Shown: piece by piece, positions 22,601 through 33,943 of the stretch | Numbering within the stretch: the stretch's first letter is position 1 | Layout: every line of letters starts with the position of its first letter | Assembly (NCBI GenBank): GCA_965178125.1 | Contig: OZ237755.1 | Coordinates: forward strand, 248,001 to 312,000 | DNA: 64,000 bases | Direction: 5' to 3' | From: Bilabrum cf. latius | Taxonomy: Eukaryota > Bigyra: Bicosoecida > Bigyra > Bicosoecida | The notes under the pieces: generated by a model | Seen by the model: only the letters and a program-made list of their open reading frames with translations | Database searches by the model: none | What the model was told of the DNA's origin: nothing | Position numbers and translations under genes: made by a program

Positions 22601-24664
22601 ACCCCCGGCCAGAAGGCCCGCAGGCAGGCGATGCAGGAGGTCGGTCACACCGCCGTCTACCTTTCCGGCACAGCTGAAATGAGGCCCGCGCCTGGGATGC
22701 CTCCCGGGTCCGGATCAGCAAGACACGGATCAGGGGCTGGCACGCCCCAGGGAGGAGGTTCCCAGGGCAAACGCGTGCTGCTGTCCCCCATGGGATCAGC
22801 AAGATCCCGCGTCTCCCGCGCAAGCGGCAGCCGCTCGGGCGCCCCCACGGTGGTGACTGTGGACGAGGACCCTGGCTCGTTCTTCGACGGAGACCAGGTG
22901 AGCCACAAGGGGTTCAGGGTGAAGGCCTCGAGGGGGTCGAGGGGCGGCCGCGGGAGCACCGCCAGGACGAGAAGGACGGGACGCTCCAGCCGCAGTGCGG
23001 TGCACCACACTGCGGTGCGAGAGGCCGAGACGGACGATCCGTTCGGTCGCAAGCCGGCCTTTTCGCTCGCCGACGCGATCAAGCTGGCAAGCGCCGCGCC
23101 TCACTACGAGGACCAGCCGGTGGGCCTGTCTGCCAAGGGCCACGGGCTGGGCGGCGGCAGCGGAGAACAAGGCGGGGAGCAAGGCGGATCTGGCGCTGGG
23201 ACTGGTCCCGAGGGCGGACCCGTTGTTCCCTAGCTGGACATGAAGAAGGTGAGGCACCAGATTCCCAGGATCGCGCCGAGGGGAAAGGCACCGCCCAACC
23301 GGCCGCTGCCGCAGCCGGGTCGCAAGCCGCCGGGCGGGGGTACGGGCGCTCCGGGGCTGGAGGAGCCTTCCGCCTCAGGGAACAGCGGTGCGACGGATGA
23401 GGAAGGACCTGCTCGGGCAAGTGGGGATGTCAGCTCCAACGTGGGCGATGGCGATGGCGCAGCGGGTCACAGCCAGGACCAGAGCCAGGGTCTGGAGGGC
23501 GGGGAACAACGGGGGCCTAGCAGCGGCGGTGCGCAGGGCACGCCTCCCTCCAAGCAGCTGCCCAAGCTGCAGACCGGACCGTCGCACGGCGGTGGCCCCA
23601 CCCACACCCCTCAGGGAACAACCCCCCGGACGGATCGCAGCGACCGCAGCATGTGGTCCACCGGGGGAGACCTCGCGGCAATGGCCGAAGATGCGCATCC
23701 GTGGACCAGAGAGGCGCAGGAGCAGGCGCAAGTGAAGCAGAGGGCGAGGAAGGAGGCATTGCGGAAGAAGGGGGAGGCGCACAGGAGAGAGCTGGCGGGT
23801 ATGTTGCGGGAGGCGGTGGGGGAGCGGGTCACGATCGGGCCCGGGGGCGCGCGGGGCACGGGCGATCCCGACGAGGACGTGCGGCTGGCGCTGAGGGACG
23901 TGGCCGCTGGGGTGGCGCCAGGCCCGGGGGCGCCGGTGAGGGGCGGATCTGCCGCCGATGGGGGAGACTCGAGGCCGGGGAACAGGGACAGGGCCGGGGC
24001 CGGGGGCCGGGATGGTGGGCGGCGGCTGGCGCTGCAGGATGGACACAGAGGTGAAGGTGGTAATTACGAGGACGCGGGCTCTAGCGGGGCTGGGACGCCG
24101 CGGGGGCCTGGGGAAGGGGCTACCTCCTCCTCCTAGTCGGCCCTTGTGACCCTATCGAGGCACAGGAGGGGCGTGGGGTCGGCCGGGTCCGACCGAATGG
24201 GTGACGACGAGCAAGGGGGCCCCGGCGGCGCCGCGCATGGGGAGCTGGTTCCGCTGTCCCGCGTGCCCGTGGACGAATCGTCCGGCCTCCCCCTGGCCCC
24301 TGTGGATCCCCACGACTGGCTGAGGACCAGCGTGGTGCGGTCCCGCTGGGCCACCGTGGCCCCTGGACACAGCCTGAGCTCCCAGGCCCGGCTGGTCCCC
24401 GCCATCGTCAGGGGTGTCCTGGGGTTCTTGGGGGAGCCTAGGGTGGTGCTGCTGGAGGAGAAGAGGTACGAGATCGGGCGGCTGGGGTATGCTGACGGGC
24501 TGCCGGAGGGTGTCAGCACGGACGTGGCGGTGAGGGGGTCTCGCCCCGCCAAGAAGAGCGTGGCGGCAGCCAGGCAGGGGGGTCGCAAGGCAGACCTCGG
24601 GCTGGAGTCGGGGGGACCCTCGGGGCTGGGGGCACTCTCTGCGGCGATAGGAGGCAGGTACTGA
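19667..24664 (+). CDS. Large leucine-rich-repeat protein (ribonuclease-inhibitor type)
   Basis: A single frame to TGA 24662-24664 with eight in-frame TAGs (19979, two near 20063-20096, two near 20270-20280, then 21509, 23231, 24134). About 1,665 residues if ATG 19667 is used; ATG 19625 in the same frame is an alternative. Repeats of the LRR_RI kind are visible: ELDLTACGL, RLCLRNNRIGSEGG, ELDLTNCDLLDA, TLILSKNKFS, then after nt 21770 ILDLRVNRIT, TLDVSGNKLGS, RLEMAANTLT and HLDLTNNWIQVTG. The third TAG sits inside an LRR consensus just before RLCLRNNRI, at a polar surface position. A long Lys/Arg/Glu-rich segment and Gly/Ser linkers separate the blocks, and nt 22550-24130 is low-complexity. LRR_RI proteins act as protein-binding scaffolds, several of them in axonemes. 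No partner is indicated here. It is divergent from the preceding gene with almost no gap. Confidence 0.8.
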
Positions 24665-24842
24665 GTTTTCATCTGCCCGAGGGGCAACACTATTCGTGTC
24701 ATCCCACACGGCAGTCTCCCACGTCTAAAGGACTAGCTCCACGCTGCGTTGCCCCGGGCCAGGAAACCGGAAGAACTGCAAGCTGGACACGTAGGTAGGC
24801 TAAGCGCCCCCATTCATAGGATTTAGGCCACTCAGAACGTAA

Positions 24843-25445
24843 ATGGGAGGTCAGACTATCTCTGCACCGTATGTATTTCCGACTGCAAGTGAGCTTGCGC
24901 CAGTGGCGGCCGCAACTGTAGCGCTGATTGGCGTGGGTGTAGTTGATACCCTCGCCGCAGCAAAGATGAGGGACATTACCGGCGTGCGATCTCCTCGCAT
25001 GGATGGCCCGCCTTTTTTTATGCGGGGCCAAAGGGCATAGATGAACACCATTGAGCAGGCAGTATGGTTTGTTCCCTCTCTTTGGATGCACGCAACTCTG
25101 TGCAGTCCGACTGCTGCCGCATACGTTGGTGGCTCGTATGCCCTCACCAGACTGCTGTACGGCGTCGCTGTGCGAGCGAACCGATACGATTTGGTCCACA
25201 TGCTGACTCTGCCCGGCTATTTCATGACTGGTTACCTTGCGCTGGGGCCAATTCACAGTCACATTCTCACACGGCGCCTCGGGATGGGCGAACGCACTTC
25301 AGCAGCAATTCTTGCAGGGGCATACTGCGCAGTACTAGCAGCAGCTGACATCTACGCCAACTCTCTGCGCTCTGTCGCCAAGGAAGAGGGAGCTGAAGGC
25401 AAGCCAGATCCCAGCAAGGATGGGAGGATTGTGAAGGCGGAGTGA
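24843..25445 (+). CDS. MAPEG-family membrane protein (microsomal glutathione S-transferase-like)
   Basis: A single exon of 200 residues from ATG 24843 to TGA 25443-25445, with one TAG at 25038-25040. Read with the standard code it gives two fragments of 65 and 134 residues. Joined, it has the MAPEG layout of four hydrophobic segments: about residues 15-37, 70-95, 120-140 and 145-165. The family signature lies at the junction: Arg-Ala-TAG-Met-Asn-Thr-Ile-Glu-Gln. Bacterial and algal MAPEG proteins usually read R-x-Q-M-N-T-L-E-Q here (family knowledge), which makes TAG a Gln codon. A GR/TR-x-LYG segment follows, as in other members. MAPEG enzymes conjugate glutathione to lipophilic electrophiles or peroxides in the ER or other membranes; the substrate here is unknown. 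Confidence 0.85.
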
Positions 25446-25678
25446 GGGCATTGGGGCTGCCGCCGTTAGTAGCATGTGTTATGATTCACCAGCGGCCCGC
25501 CGGTTTACTGAGTCATGCGCGTGCAGCGTGCCGATTTTGGCTTCATGTTGGTGATTGATTCGAGAGCTTCCGGCTTGGCCACTGGCACTGCTCCGCGCCT
25601 ACAAAGTTACAATACAAGCTTCTCATGAGCGCCGTCATCCAAGTGAATATGCAAGTTAAGATTCATTGATCTATTCAT

Positions 25679-28600
25679 ATGGATACGACTCCTTTCGACA
25701 CCCCTAGCCGCAATCACTTTCCAAGCAAACGGGACCTAAATGACGAACTGGCATGCGACACGAAATCAGAGTCGTCGGATGACACAGATTCGAACACAAA
25801 GGACAATAAACGCCGACTCAGTATTGAACTGGTTGGTTTGCTTCGAGAAGGCCACAGGTTCGAGGAGGAGGACGTGAGAGGTTGAAATCAAACGCAAACG
25901 GCGACGAGCATGATTCGATCATTGTTCCACACTCAACTCCCTTGGCCATCAAGTATCGCAGCATGATGATTCTGACTCAACATTCGACCTCTCTGGCTCC
26001 GGAGAGGACGGGCTGGAAGGGGCTGCCGCAGATCACGCTGGTGTGCCTGCGAGCAGGGCTGGTGGGCATCAGCATGGGCTTGGTCCACATGCGATCCCGT
26101 ACCTGATGACACCTCCAAGGAAGCCAAAAGTTGACGGGGAGAGGAGGGTTGTCGATGCATCGGCCGCAAAGCCCGGGGTGGTCACTCGAGTGCCGGCACG
26201 CCCGTTCGATGTTGTGACTGCCATGGAGTCCAGTGAGCGCATTAGAAATCAAAAACGACAGAGCTTGGGTAGGATTAATGCACTTGCCAGTGGCCATGAT
26301 TGCGATGGCACGAACGACAGCGGCGATCCGGACGCCGATTTGAGTGCGAGCGTCACCCCGGAGCAACTGCTCGAGTAGAGCGCAGATGCTGCTGAGCTAC
26401 CATCATGGGCAGCGGGCTCTTCTGCTTGGGGACTCGATGCACACAGCACGGGATCATTTGCTTAGATGCAAATTGGTGCTCGTATGCAAGAGCGTGGGAC
26501 AGGGGTCACTTCCAGCGAGCACGCTAGCCCATCGGCGGATGCTGCTGGCATGCCAACCAACGAGCCGCTCAGCCCGATCCAAGCTACCGACGATGACAGC
26601 GGAAACCACCCCGCATATTTTGCTGATCCTAACAACTCATTGCCGGCCTGGGACATCGGCATGCAGCTCATCCCTCCCGCCGGGGCACCAGACAAGGAAA
26701 GCGAACACAAGCAATCCGCGAGCGAGCATCGGCAAGCCGCTCAGCGTGTGGAGGGCTCGAGCGCAGAAGAGCTGGAGTGGTCCCCACCCAGGCACCCATT
26801 GGATCATCATCTAGGGCATGGGGAGGGGCTCGATGCGGCCCTGGATGCTGCCGCTCAGGATGGGCTCATGGTGCAGGGCATGCACGTGCAGGGCATGCAC
26901 GGGGCAGACCAGTGGGACGGTCGGAGCGGGGGAAGGCGCGCAGTGCCTGGAGATGTCATGTCGCGGAGCGAGCGGCTTCCGAGCCGTGCAAATGCGCCAC
27001 TCGCTGGCATACTAGGTCACAGCGGATCCGACAAGCCACTTAGCAACGGCGCACATGATTTGAGCCGACCTGACGCCGCTGATGCCGATGCTACCTCTGG
27101 CGATCTGGTCCGGCACGGTGGGGACTCCTCTCTCCCGCAGGAATCGGCTCAAGGCGGCGATGATTCAAGCTGGGACGGGCCAGAGGCCGACAGCACCATG
27201 CTAGCAGATGACCTGGGTGGGCATTCTCCGACCGAATACGACGATGACAATGCAAGACCAGCAGCGGCTCACGCAGGCAATGCCACTAGTTCACGCGAGG
27301 ATCATCAACTTCCGGTGGTGAACGGCACTGGTGGCAGTCCCAGACGCCACAAGGTTACTCCACTGCGATAGAGAGGTGCATTTGTAGGCAGTGCTGACGG
27401 GTTTGCGATCGCCATCGGGCCTAAGTCTGCCGTTACACCTGAGAGGCGAGACACGCAGCCAGCCAGCTCACACGCCTAGGGTAACCGCCGGCTTGTTGGG
27501 GAGGAATCTGCGCCATCCCTGCCTGCACTCAGCCCTGTTCTTCTTGGAGCAGACCATAGGGCGCTGTCGCCCGTACTAGAGCGCGCCGACAGCAACGATG
27601 GCAGCAGCGGTGATCACCAGCAGCAAGAGCCGGCCGTGCGAGGCAAACCTCCGCTGACTCCCGCGCCGACCTCTCCGAGGCCGTCCCAGGCCGGGTCTGC
27701 GCGCTCGCTGGGCCGCCCGCCCCTTCACGACGGGTCCAGACACACGCCGGAGCAGCTGCGTGTCTCGGTGACCGCGTCCCTCCGCCGCCTTGCGATAGAC
27801 GAGGAGGAGGAGGACGCCGAGGAGGACGGCGAGGTGTCGGCGATCGGGCTCTGCGATGTCCGGGCGATGGATCATGACGCAGACGTGCAGCACGCTGCCG
27901 GGGCTCAGCTGCAGCATGTCGGCAGCCCGGAATCGAAAGTCCACTCGACGGTCCCCAGCCCTGCAGACCGATCCCTCCCGCACACCCTTTCCCCGGCCCG
28001 TCGGCAATCCACTGGATCTGCTGGTGCGCTCAACCTCACGGGCATGAGTCCCGAGGTGCAGCGCATGGTGCGCGAGCGACACGCGAAGGAGCGATTCCAT
28101 GAGCCGCTCTTCGGGCCATCTGGTGATGCAGCGGCCCAGCAAGAATCACTGAGAGAGGGTCCAGGGGCAGGCCCGGCACGGGACAGGCAGGGTCCCAGCG
28201 AGAGCTCCGATGAGCAGGCGGGTCAGTCGACCCGTTGCCCACCCAATGGGGGTGGTCCATTGCAAGACGGACTCTCGAAGTCGCGCAGTCGGACACCTCA
28301 GTCAGATCGTGTCAGCGGAGCTGATGGGCCGCTCACAGACGAACACGGGGGTGCCAATAGTCCTGGCGCTCCTCAGGACTCTGGATTCGGATCCGATGAG
28401 TCTGTTGTGAAATCGCTCCGCTTTGACGACACGCCAGTGACGCCCCCTCGCCACCACTCGCTCAGCACCCTTGGCGGGCGGGCAGCCTCAGGAGGTCGAG
28501 CGAGGGAGCTCTCAGGCGACGCGATCGGCCGCAACAGGCTATAGGGTTCGCACTCCGAGCTGCAGTCATCTCCAGGAATGGACACGCTGCAGCACGTGAC

Positions 28601-30437
28601 CCTCGCCTCCGTCCCAAGCGCCAGGAGGGGTGCTGCAGCCGGAGTTGCCTAGCATGCCTCTACCAGCGGTACTGCAGCGGAGCAGCATCTCACAGACGAC
28701 CGCTCTAGCGGAAGCATTGGGGTGTCTGTGACGCAAAGCGATGGTAAAAGGCAGCCTAGCAGCGTGGAGGAGACCGGCACCAGGCCGATGGATGACAGGG
28801 CTGCGCCGTGGGACTCGCTCTACTGGGCCGAACCCCGCCGCTACTCCATCGCTGACCTCTCAGCGGGTCCTGCCGCCGGTATGGGCGCCTTTGCGCGAGA
28901 GAGGGAAAGAGCGGCCCGCTCCACGCCCGGCCACCTGGTGTTCTCTCCAGCTATCGTAGCTCATTCGGATGCCCGCCGCAGCACTGGCCCGGCCTGGGAG
29001 GTCACCCCACTGCCCGACTCTGGGAATAGTGCGGGCATACGAGGATACAGGAGCTCGCGCGGCATCTCTGAGGCATGGGAGCTTGCTTCTCCGAGCAGGA
29101 CCAGCACGGCATCTGGCGGACGGAGCAGCGGGCTGGGTGTCAGCGGGCTGCAGAATGCATCCGCGCTCGGTGTCTCGCTGGCGAGGGCCCGATCAGACGG
29201 ACCCGGCGCGGTGCTGTCTGATGAAGACGACGAGGACGGTATTGCCGAAGACATCGCAACCACATCCCGGGTTCGGTTCGGTGCGCGCACCAGCAGTTAG
29301 AAAGCGGTTGGCAGTGCGGCAGCCCCGAGGTCACCACAGCAGCTGATGCGCTCCTCCTGGCGAAAGTCTTTATCCGCTAGAAGCCGGGCCTCCATGCGCC
29401 GGTTGCGGCAAGACAGGCAGGGCCACAGAGGCGGTACGGCTATCGGCACAGTCTCGGCGTCCACCGGGCAGCGCGGTGCAGTGGTTGCAGCGGCAGCAGA
29501 GGACTTGGGGGGTCCTCGATACCGGCACCAGATGGACGCCAGCCAGAGCTCCGAGGCTGCGTTTCTCGAGGCTTTCCACTCCCTCGGGGGCACCAGCAGG
29601 GCCAGGGGAGGGAGCGCTTCTGTGGAGCTGTCCCTTTCTGCCTCGTCTGCGTCCTTGCTGCGGAGCACGAGAGGTGGAGGCAGGCGGTCCATGGGGGCAA
29701 GCCGTGCCCTGGACAGCACCAGGGCATCCACGGCCGGGCTGGTGGGGAACAGGCAGCGGGCTGCCCTCATGACCGCCTCTTACCTGGCGCATGCCGGCCG
29801 CCCCTTGACTGCAAGCAGGACCGGGGGACGCCCTGCTCCGAGGTTTGGATCGCCCGACCCCCACCCAGCAGCTGCTCGGACCCCTGCCGGATTTCGGCCT
29901 GCGTCCTTCACGGGCGAATCTGCAGCCTCCAGCTAGCACAGGCTCGCCGGTCGTTCATCATTTGCTGGCAGGGGGGACAGTAGGAGAAGGAGAAGCGGCG
30001 TGCAGGGTACCGCCCCCGATCGATTCGCACGGTGGGAGGCGTCATCTAGCGCGGGTGCATCGCACGGTGGTGCCATGCATCGGGCGGGCCACGCCGCCAC
30101 TGCAGACCTCACTGACGGTGGTCAAAGGCCTGCGAACGAGAGTGGGGGCGGGCTGGCCAGGTTTGGGAGCTGGGCTGCGTTAAGTGCATCCGTCGGCGGT
30201 GGCATTGGTTCTCAAGCGGCTGCTGCTCGGGCTGAGGCGGGTGGGAGGGAGCACCGGCTTGCGCACAGCCATCGTGACCCTGCAGCGTCGACAAAGGCAG
30301 GTCTGCCTCGAAGCCAGGTAGCAGGGGCGTCCTAGGCGGCTGAGCTGCTCGGTGCCGGGCAGCTAAGGGACAGCGGGATTTGGGGGCCCGAGGTGGAGCG
30401 GCGGCGCGCAGCTCTCTCTGTTGCTGACTTGAGCTGA
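25679..30437 (+). CDS. Large Ser/Gly-rich disordered protein
   Basis: Two exons: 25679-25873 and 25962-30437 (TGA 30435-30437). The 88-nt intron (GTGAGA/CGCAG) shifts frame 2 to frame 0 in phase 0. About 1,556 residues with nine in-frame TAGs, including 26376, 27369, 28542, 29298, 29934 and 30333. The composition is Ser, Gly, Asp, Arg and Ala-rich throughout, with acidic blocks (for example near 27800 and 29225) and many Arg-Arg-x-Ser sites typical of basophilic kinase substrates. No globular domain was recognised. A short motif, FLEAFHSLGG near 29560-29590, resembles SFVEAFSSLG in the giant protein at 2108-9218. A scaffold or signalling substrate is possible but unsupported. The exon 1 ATG is preceded by non-coding sequence and is a reasonable start. 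Confidence 0.6.
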
Positions 30438-30631
30438 CCTCGACTTAGCATGCTATGCAACCGACACGATCCCTATCAGTCATCAGGCTGCCTCGATGGC
30501 TACTCGACTGAGTTGAGGTGGGTCCGAACTGCAACTGCACTGCACTGTTTTGAATCGACTTGGGGGGAACGTGCAGTCATTATCCCACCCGAGCCGAACA
30601 AGCCACCTGCCACCCTAGAGCGTTCTAAATA

Positions 30632-31953
30632 ATGGCTGCTTTCTAGTGGGCAGATCGCCAAGAGGACATTCGTGATAACATCAGCAGCTTCGAACGTGCT
30701 GCAAACCAAGGGTGGATTGAGGAGATGGAACGGATTCTCCGCTCACGAACAGATCCAGAAGGATGTATTTTAACTTCTTCGTACGTGAGCAATGGGCGCA
30801 ACAATTGTGGCGGTGCTTAGCCTTGATTGTGGCTCAGCGCATACCATTCCCTTCGAGTGGCTCCCGGCGCAGAGGAGGTGGCTACCAATTCATCGCGCTG
30901 CTGACACTGGCAAGCACCAAGTTATCAAATTTCTGTTAGATAATGGCTGTGACCCCGATGCAATCGGACCGGAATCTGTGAGATTGCTCCGAGAAGGGTC
31001 ATTCGACTTTTCTAGCATGGTAAACTTTAGGCCACCCTAAAGAAATCAGCTGCACGTAGCAGTGCATCCCACTCATGAGATATGTCCTAACTCATAATGC
31101 TACTGCAGCGCGGCATACAACTCTCCCCGCTGCACCTTGCGGCTCGAGCCGGGCACGCGAGGTGCTGCCTGGCGCTTCTCCAAGGTGGAGCAGACGTCAA
31201 CATGAAGGTCAAAACAGTCATTGAGAGCTAGTACGCCTTGAAATACTTGTATGGGTGCGAAAACGGGTCCACATCTCTACACTGCGCTGTCTACAGAGGC
31301 CGGGTTGTGGCCGCGGCTATCCTACTTGCGCACGGTGCTGATCTGAACGCAGAATCGGACGTAAGTTGAACAAGTTGAACCCCTGGCGAGCTCCTCCAAA
31401 ACCCTGCCCATTGCCAGATTGCTGAGAAAGAATGCCGATGCGTCTAATGCCAAGCGCGCAGGCTGGTCACACGCCGCTCTACTGCGCGGCCGTCCAAAAG
31501 AACAGATATGAGTCCCACTGGCGCCGCAGCGAGCCGCGCGCCTTTCTGCTGGCGGCCATGATCCAGGCTGAGGGGGACTCCATGGCGTGTCTGCGGTACC
31601 TGCTGCGCAACTGTGGCCAAGATGACAGAACGGCGATGTGCAGTATGCTGCGGTGGCCGAGCAAGTTCGGCGCTCTGGCCCGGTGGAGGCACGCAGCTGA
31701 CGCCAAAAGGGATGCTGCGCTCGTGTTCCAGGCGGCCAGTGAGGGCAGGCCCATGGAGCTGGCCAAGCGTCTAAGGCTAGGTAGATTGGCGGGTGGCATG
31801 CAGATGAAGGGAGTTGTGGCGGGAACGGGTGGTGATGGTGATGGTGATGACTTGCGCTGCCAGTGCACCCCTTTGGAGGCAGCTAGGCTGGGGGGCCACG
31901 AGGAGTGCGTGAGGGTGCTGCTGGAGTGCTTCAAGGGTGAAGAACGGGCGTAA
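30632..31953 (+). CDS. Ankyrin-repeat protein A (333 aa)
   Basis: Four exons: 30632-30784, 30873-30977, 31109-31360 and 31462-31953 (TAA). All introns (88, 131, 101 nt) are phase 0 with GTGAG or GTAAG donors and CAG acceptors. In-frame TAGs lie at 30644 and 31229. Ankyrin repeats are spread over exons 2-4: LPIHRAADTGKHQVIKFLL, SPLHLAARAGHARCCLALL with GGADVN, TSLHCAVYRGRVVAAAILL with HGADLN, GHTPLYCAAVQ, and a last CTPLEAARLGGHEECVRVLL. Ankyrin repeats mediate protein binding, and no enzymatic domain accompanies them. The gene is the upstream member of a tandem pair with the gene at 32327-33777, sharing exon structure and a nearly identical 246-nt block in the last exon. It ends about 40 residues earlier than that copy. 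The partner is unknown. Confidence 0.8.
31675..31920 (+). repeat. Near-identical duplicated exon block, copy 1
   Basis: This 246-nt block in the last exon of ankyrin gene A matches 33352-33597 in gene B with only about seven substitutions and no gap. It encodes ARWRHAADAKRDAALVFQAA and the segment through the final ankyrin repeat. The other exons of the two genes are much more diverged, so recent gene conversion or selective constraint on this block is inferred. Confidence 0.9.
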
Positions 31954-32326
31954 CCACGAACTAGTTAAGCCGAACAAGAGAAGGGGCTGGTGTTCTCGAT
32001 CGGTGGCAGTGATTCCGGTTTTAATATCCCAGTTTTGTTCGTTCGTTCGCAGCGAGCGGATGCACTGACAGAGCACGATTGTGTCTCAGCTGTATACTTT
32101 TATCTCGGAAGGGGCTGCAAGGTGCAACAAGTGCCGGATAGAGAAGCGCAGAGACCTGCAAAAAGCACTTCGCGGCCGGGGCTTGTGACCCGAACATTGC
32201 AAAGGCCTGCATTGCTGCATTTATTTAGTCGCGTTGATGGTATTACATGTACGCCGCAAGATATGAGCATCAGCATCGGCGGTGAGAAAAAAAGCACGCA
32301 ATGGCCCTGGTGCAGCAAGGAAGCCG
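31954..32326. other. Intergenic region between the tandem ankyrin genes
   Basis: About 370 nt separate the TAA of ankyrin gene A from the proposed ATG of gene B. Short open frames exist here, but none has coding character or continues a domain. The promoter of gene B and the polyadenylation signal of gene A should lie here. No clear motif was identified. Confidence 0.4.
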
Positions 32327-33777
32327 ATGCGTTCTCAAACCATTAGTATTCGACACGACTGTATTCTCCATGTGCGTAGCAAAGACCATGGTAATGTTAT
32401 CGTTGAATTCCAGCGGGCTTGCTTGGCCGGTCAAGATGAAACGGCCAAACAAATATATAAACAGGCACCGCGCAGATCTAGAGCCGTGCTGCTGGAACGC
32501 GAATCGTACGTGAGGTTCGACACAGGAAAAGTGCATGTTGGCTCGCGATGTGCTTAGCATGTCACGCTAAAATAACTCGGGGAAGTCACCGTGCTTGTTG
32601 TTCGCAGACCAACTGGCACCCTCTGCATCACGCCGCGGATACAGGACTGGCAGGTGTTTGTTAGTTCCTGCTGCGCGCCGGGACTGATCCCAACGTGCTG
32701 GGTACTGTAAGTTTTGCTTGTAAAAAGGTACACATAGCCTGTTTTCATTGTATGATCCGCGCAACAAGCATAAAATTGACCCAAATCTGCGCAGCGCACT
32801 GCCCCTTGGACGCCTCTCCATCTCGCGGCACGCTCGGGCCATGGTGAAGTGTGCAGGCTCCTGATCAGAAGCGGTGCAAACATGGATTTTAAGGCTGGAA
32901 CAATGTCATGTGGTCCGACATATTTCGAGAAGAGCACGCAGAAGGGGTGGACGCCCCTACACTGGGCGGCATTCCGTGGGCGGGTCGCCACTGCCGCGGT
33001 CCTGCTCGCTGCTGGGGCGAGCATGGAGATCCGATCCAGCGTGAGGCATCACCTGTGCGATCCATGTCAGAGTTTGTCATTTCACTTGCATTATCATGGG
33101 CATTGACGGCGTCACTAGCTAGCCCTCACGGCACGCAGGACAAAGGCCACACTGCGCTAGACGTGGCCCGCACTGTCGATAACCTCATATACCAAAAGAG
33201 GTATGACGCCGACCGCGCCTTCCTCGCGGACATGATGCACCGGTCCAAAGGAGATGGTCAGGAGTGCGTGCGGCTGCTTCTTGCACACGGCAGGCCAGCG
33301 CTGAGGCTGCAGATCATGCGACAAGTGGTTTGGCCGAGGCGATCCAGGCGGCTGGCCCGGTGGAGGCACGCAGCTGATGCCAAAAGGGATGCTGCGCTCG
33401 TGTTCCAGGCGGCCAGTGAGGGCAGGCCCATGGAGCTGACCAAGCGTCTAAGGCTAGGTAGATTGGCGGGTGGCCTGCAGATGAAGGGAGTTGTGGCGGG
33501 AACGGGAGGTGATGGTGATGGTGATGGCTTGCGCTGCCAGTGCACCCCTTTGGAGGCAGCTAGGCTCGGGGGCCACGAGGAGTGCGTGAGAGTGCTGGAG
33601 GAGGAGGCTTTCGTCGAGGAAAAGAGACGCCGCGCTGCTCCCCCATAGCCAAGCCCGGAGAGAGCTGCAGCCGCTGCTGCTGGCAGGGGCAGGGGGGAAT
33701 CCAAGGGCACACCAGCAGCGCCTGACGGGAGCGCAGGCCAAAGAGGGGGATCTGTCCTATAGTGTGTTTGTTTCTAA
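32327..33777 (+). CDS. Ankyrin-repeat protein B (388 aa)
   Basis: Four exons: 32327-32509, 32608-32706, 32795-33040 and 33139-33777 (TAA). Introns are 98, 88 and 98 nt, all phase 0, at positions equivalent to those of gene A. In-frame TAGs are at 32662, 33646 and near 33760. Repeats include WHPLHHAADTGLAGVC followed by TAG and FLLRAGTDPN, then TPLHLAARSGHGEVCRLLI, TPLHWAAFRGRVATAAVLL and CTPLEAARLGGHEECVRVL. The TAG at 32662 occupies the polar helix position before the hydrophobic FLL, where ankyrin repeats often have Lys, Gln or Arg and not a buried residue. After the block shared with gene A the C-terminus differs: a charged EEEAFVEEKRRR stretch and a Gly/Ala/Ser tail. The start Met is the least certain part. 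Confidence 0.78.
33352..33597 (+). repeat. Near-identical duplicated exon block, copy 2
   Basis: Matches 31675-31920 (ankyrin gene A) at about 97% over 246 nt, in the same orientation and reading position. The identity stops at GTGCTGGAG in this copy, against GTGCTGCTG in copy 1. Confidence 0.9.
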
Positions 33778-33943
33778 GACGCTAATTTGTGAGTGGCTTT
33801 GATCGTGGGTGCCCCACACCACTTGTGCCCACCAACTGCAACTGCACTGTCTTGGGCTGCTCTCCCCGGTCTTCATCTTGACCGACACACGACTTCCGAC
33901 CATAAATCATCGAATTAAGCCCATATCTTCCTCTATTTTGCAA

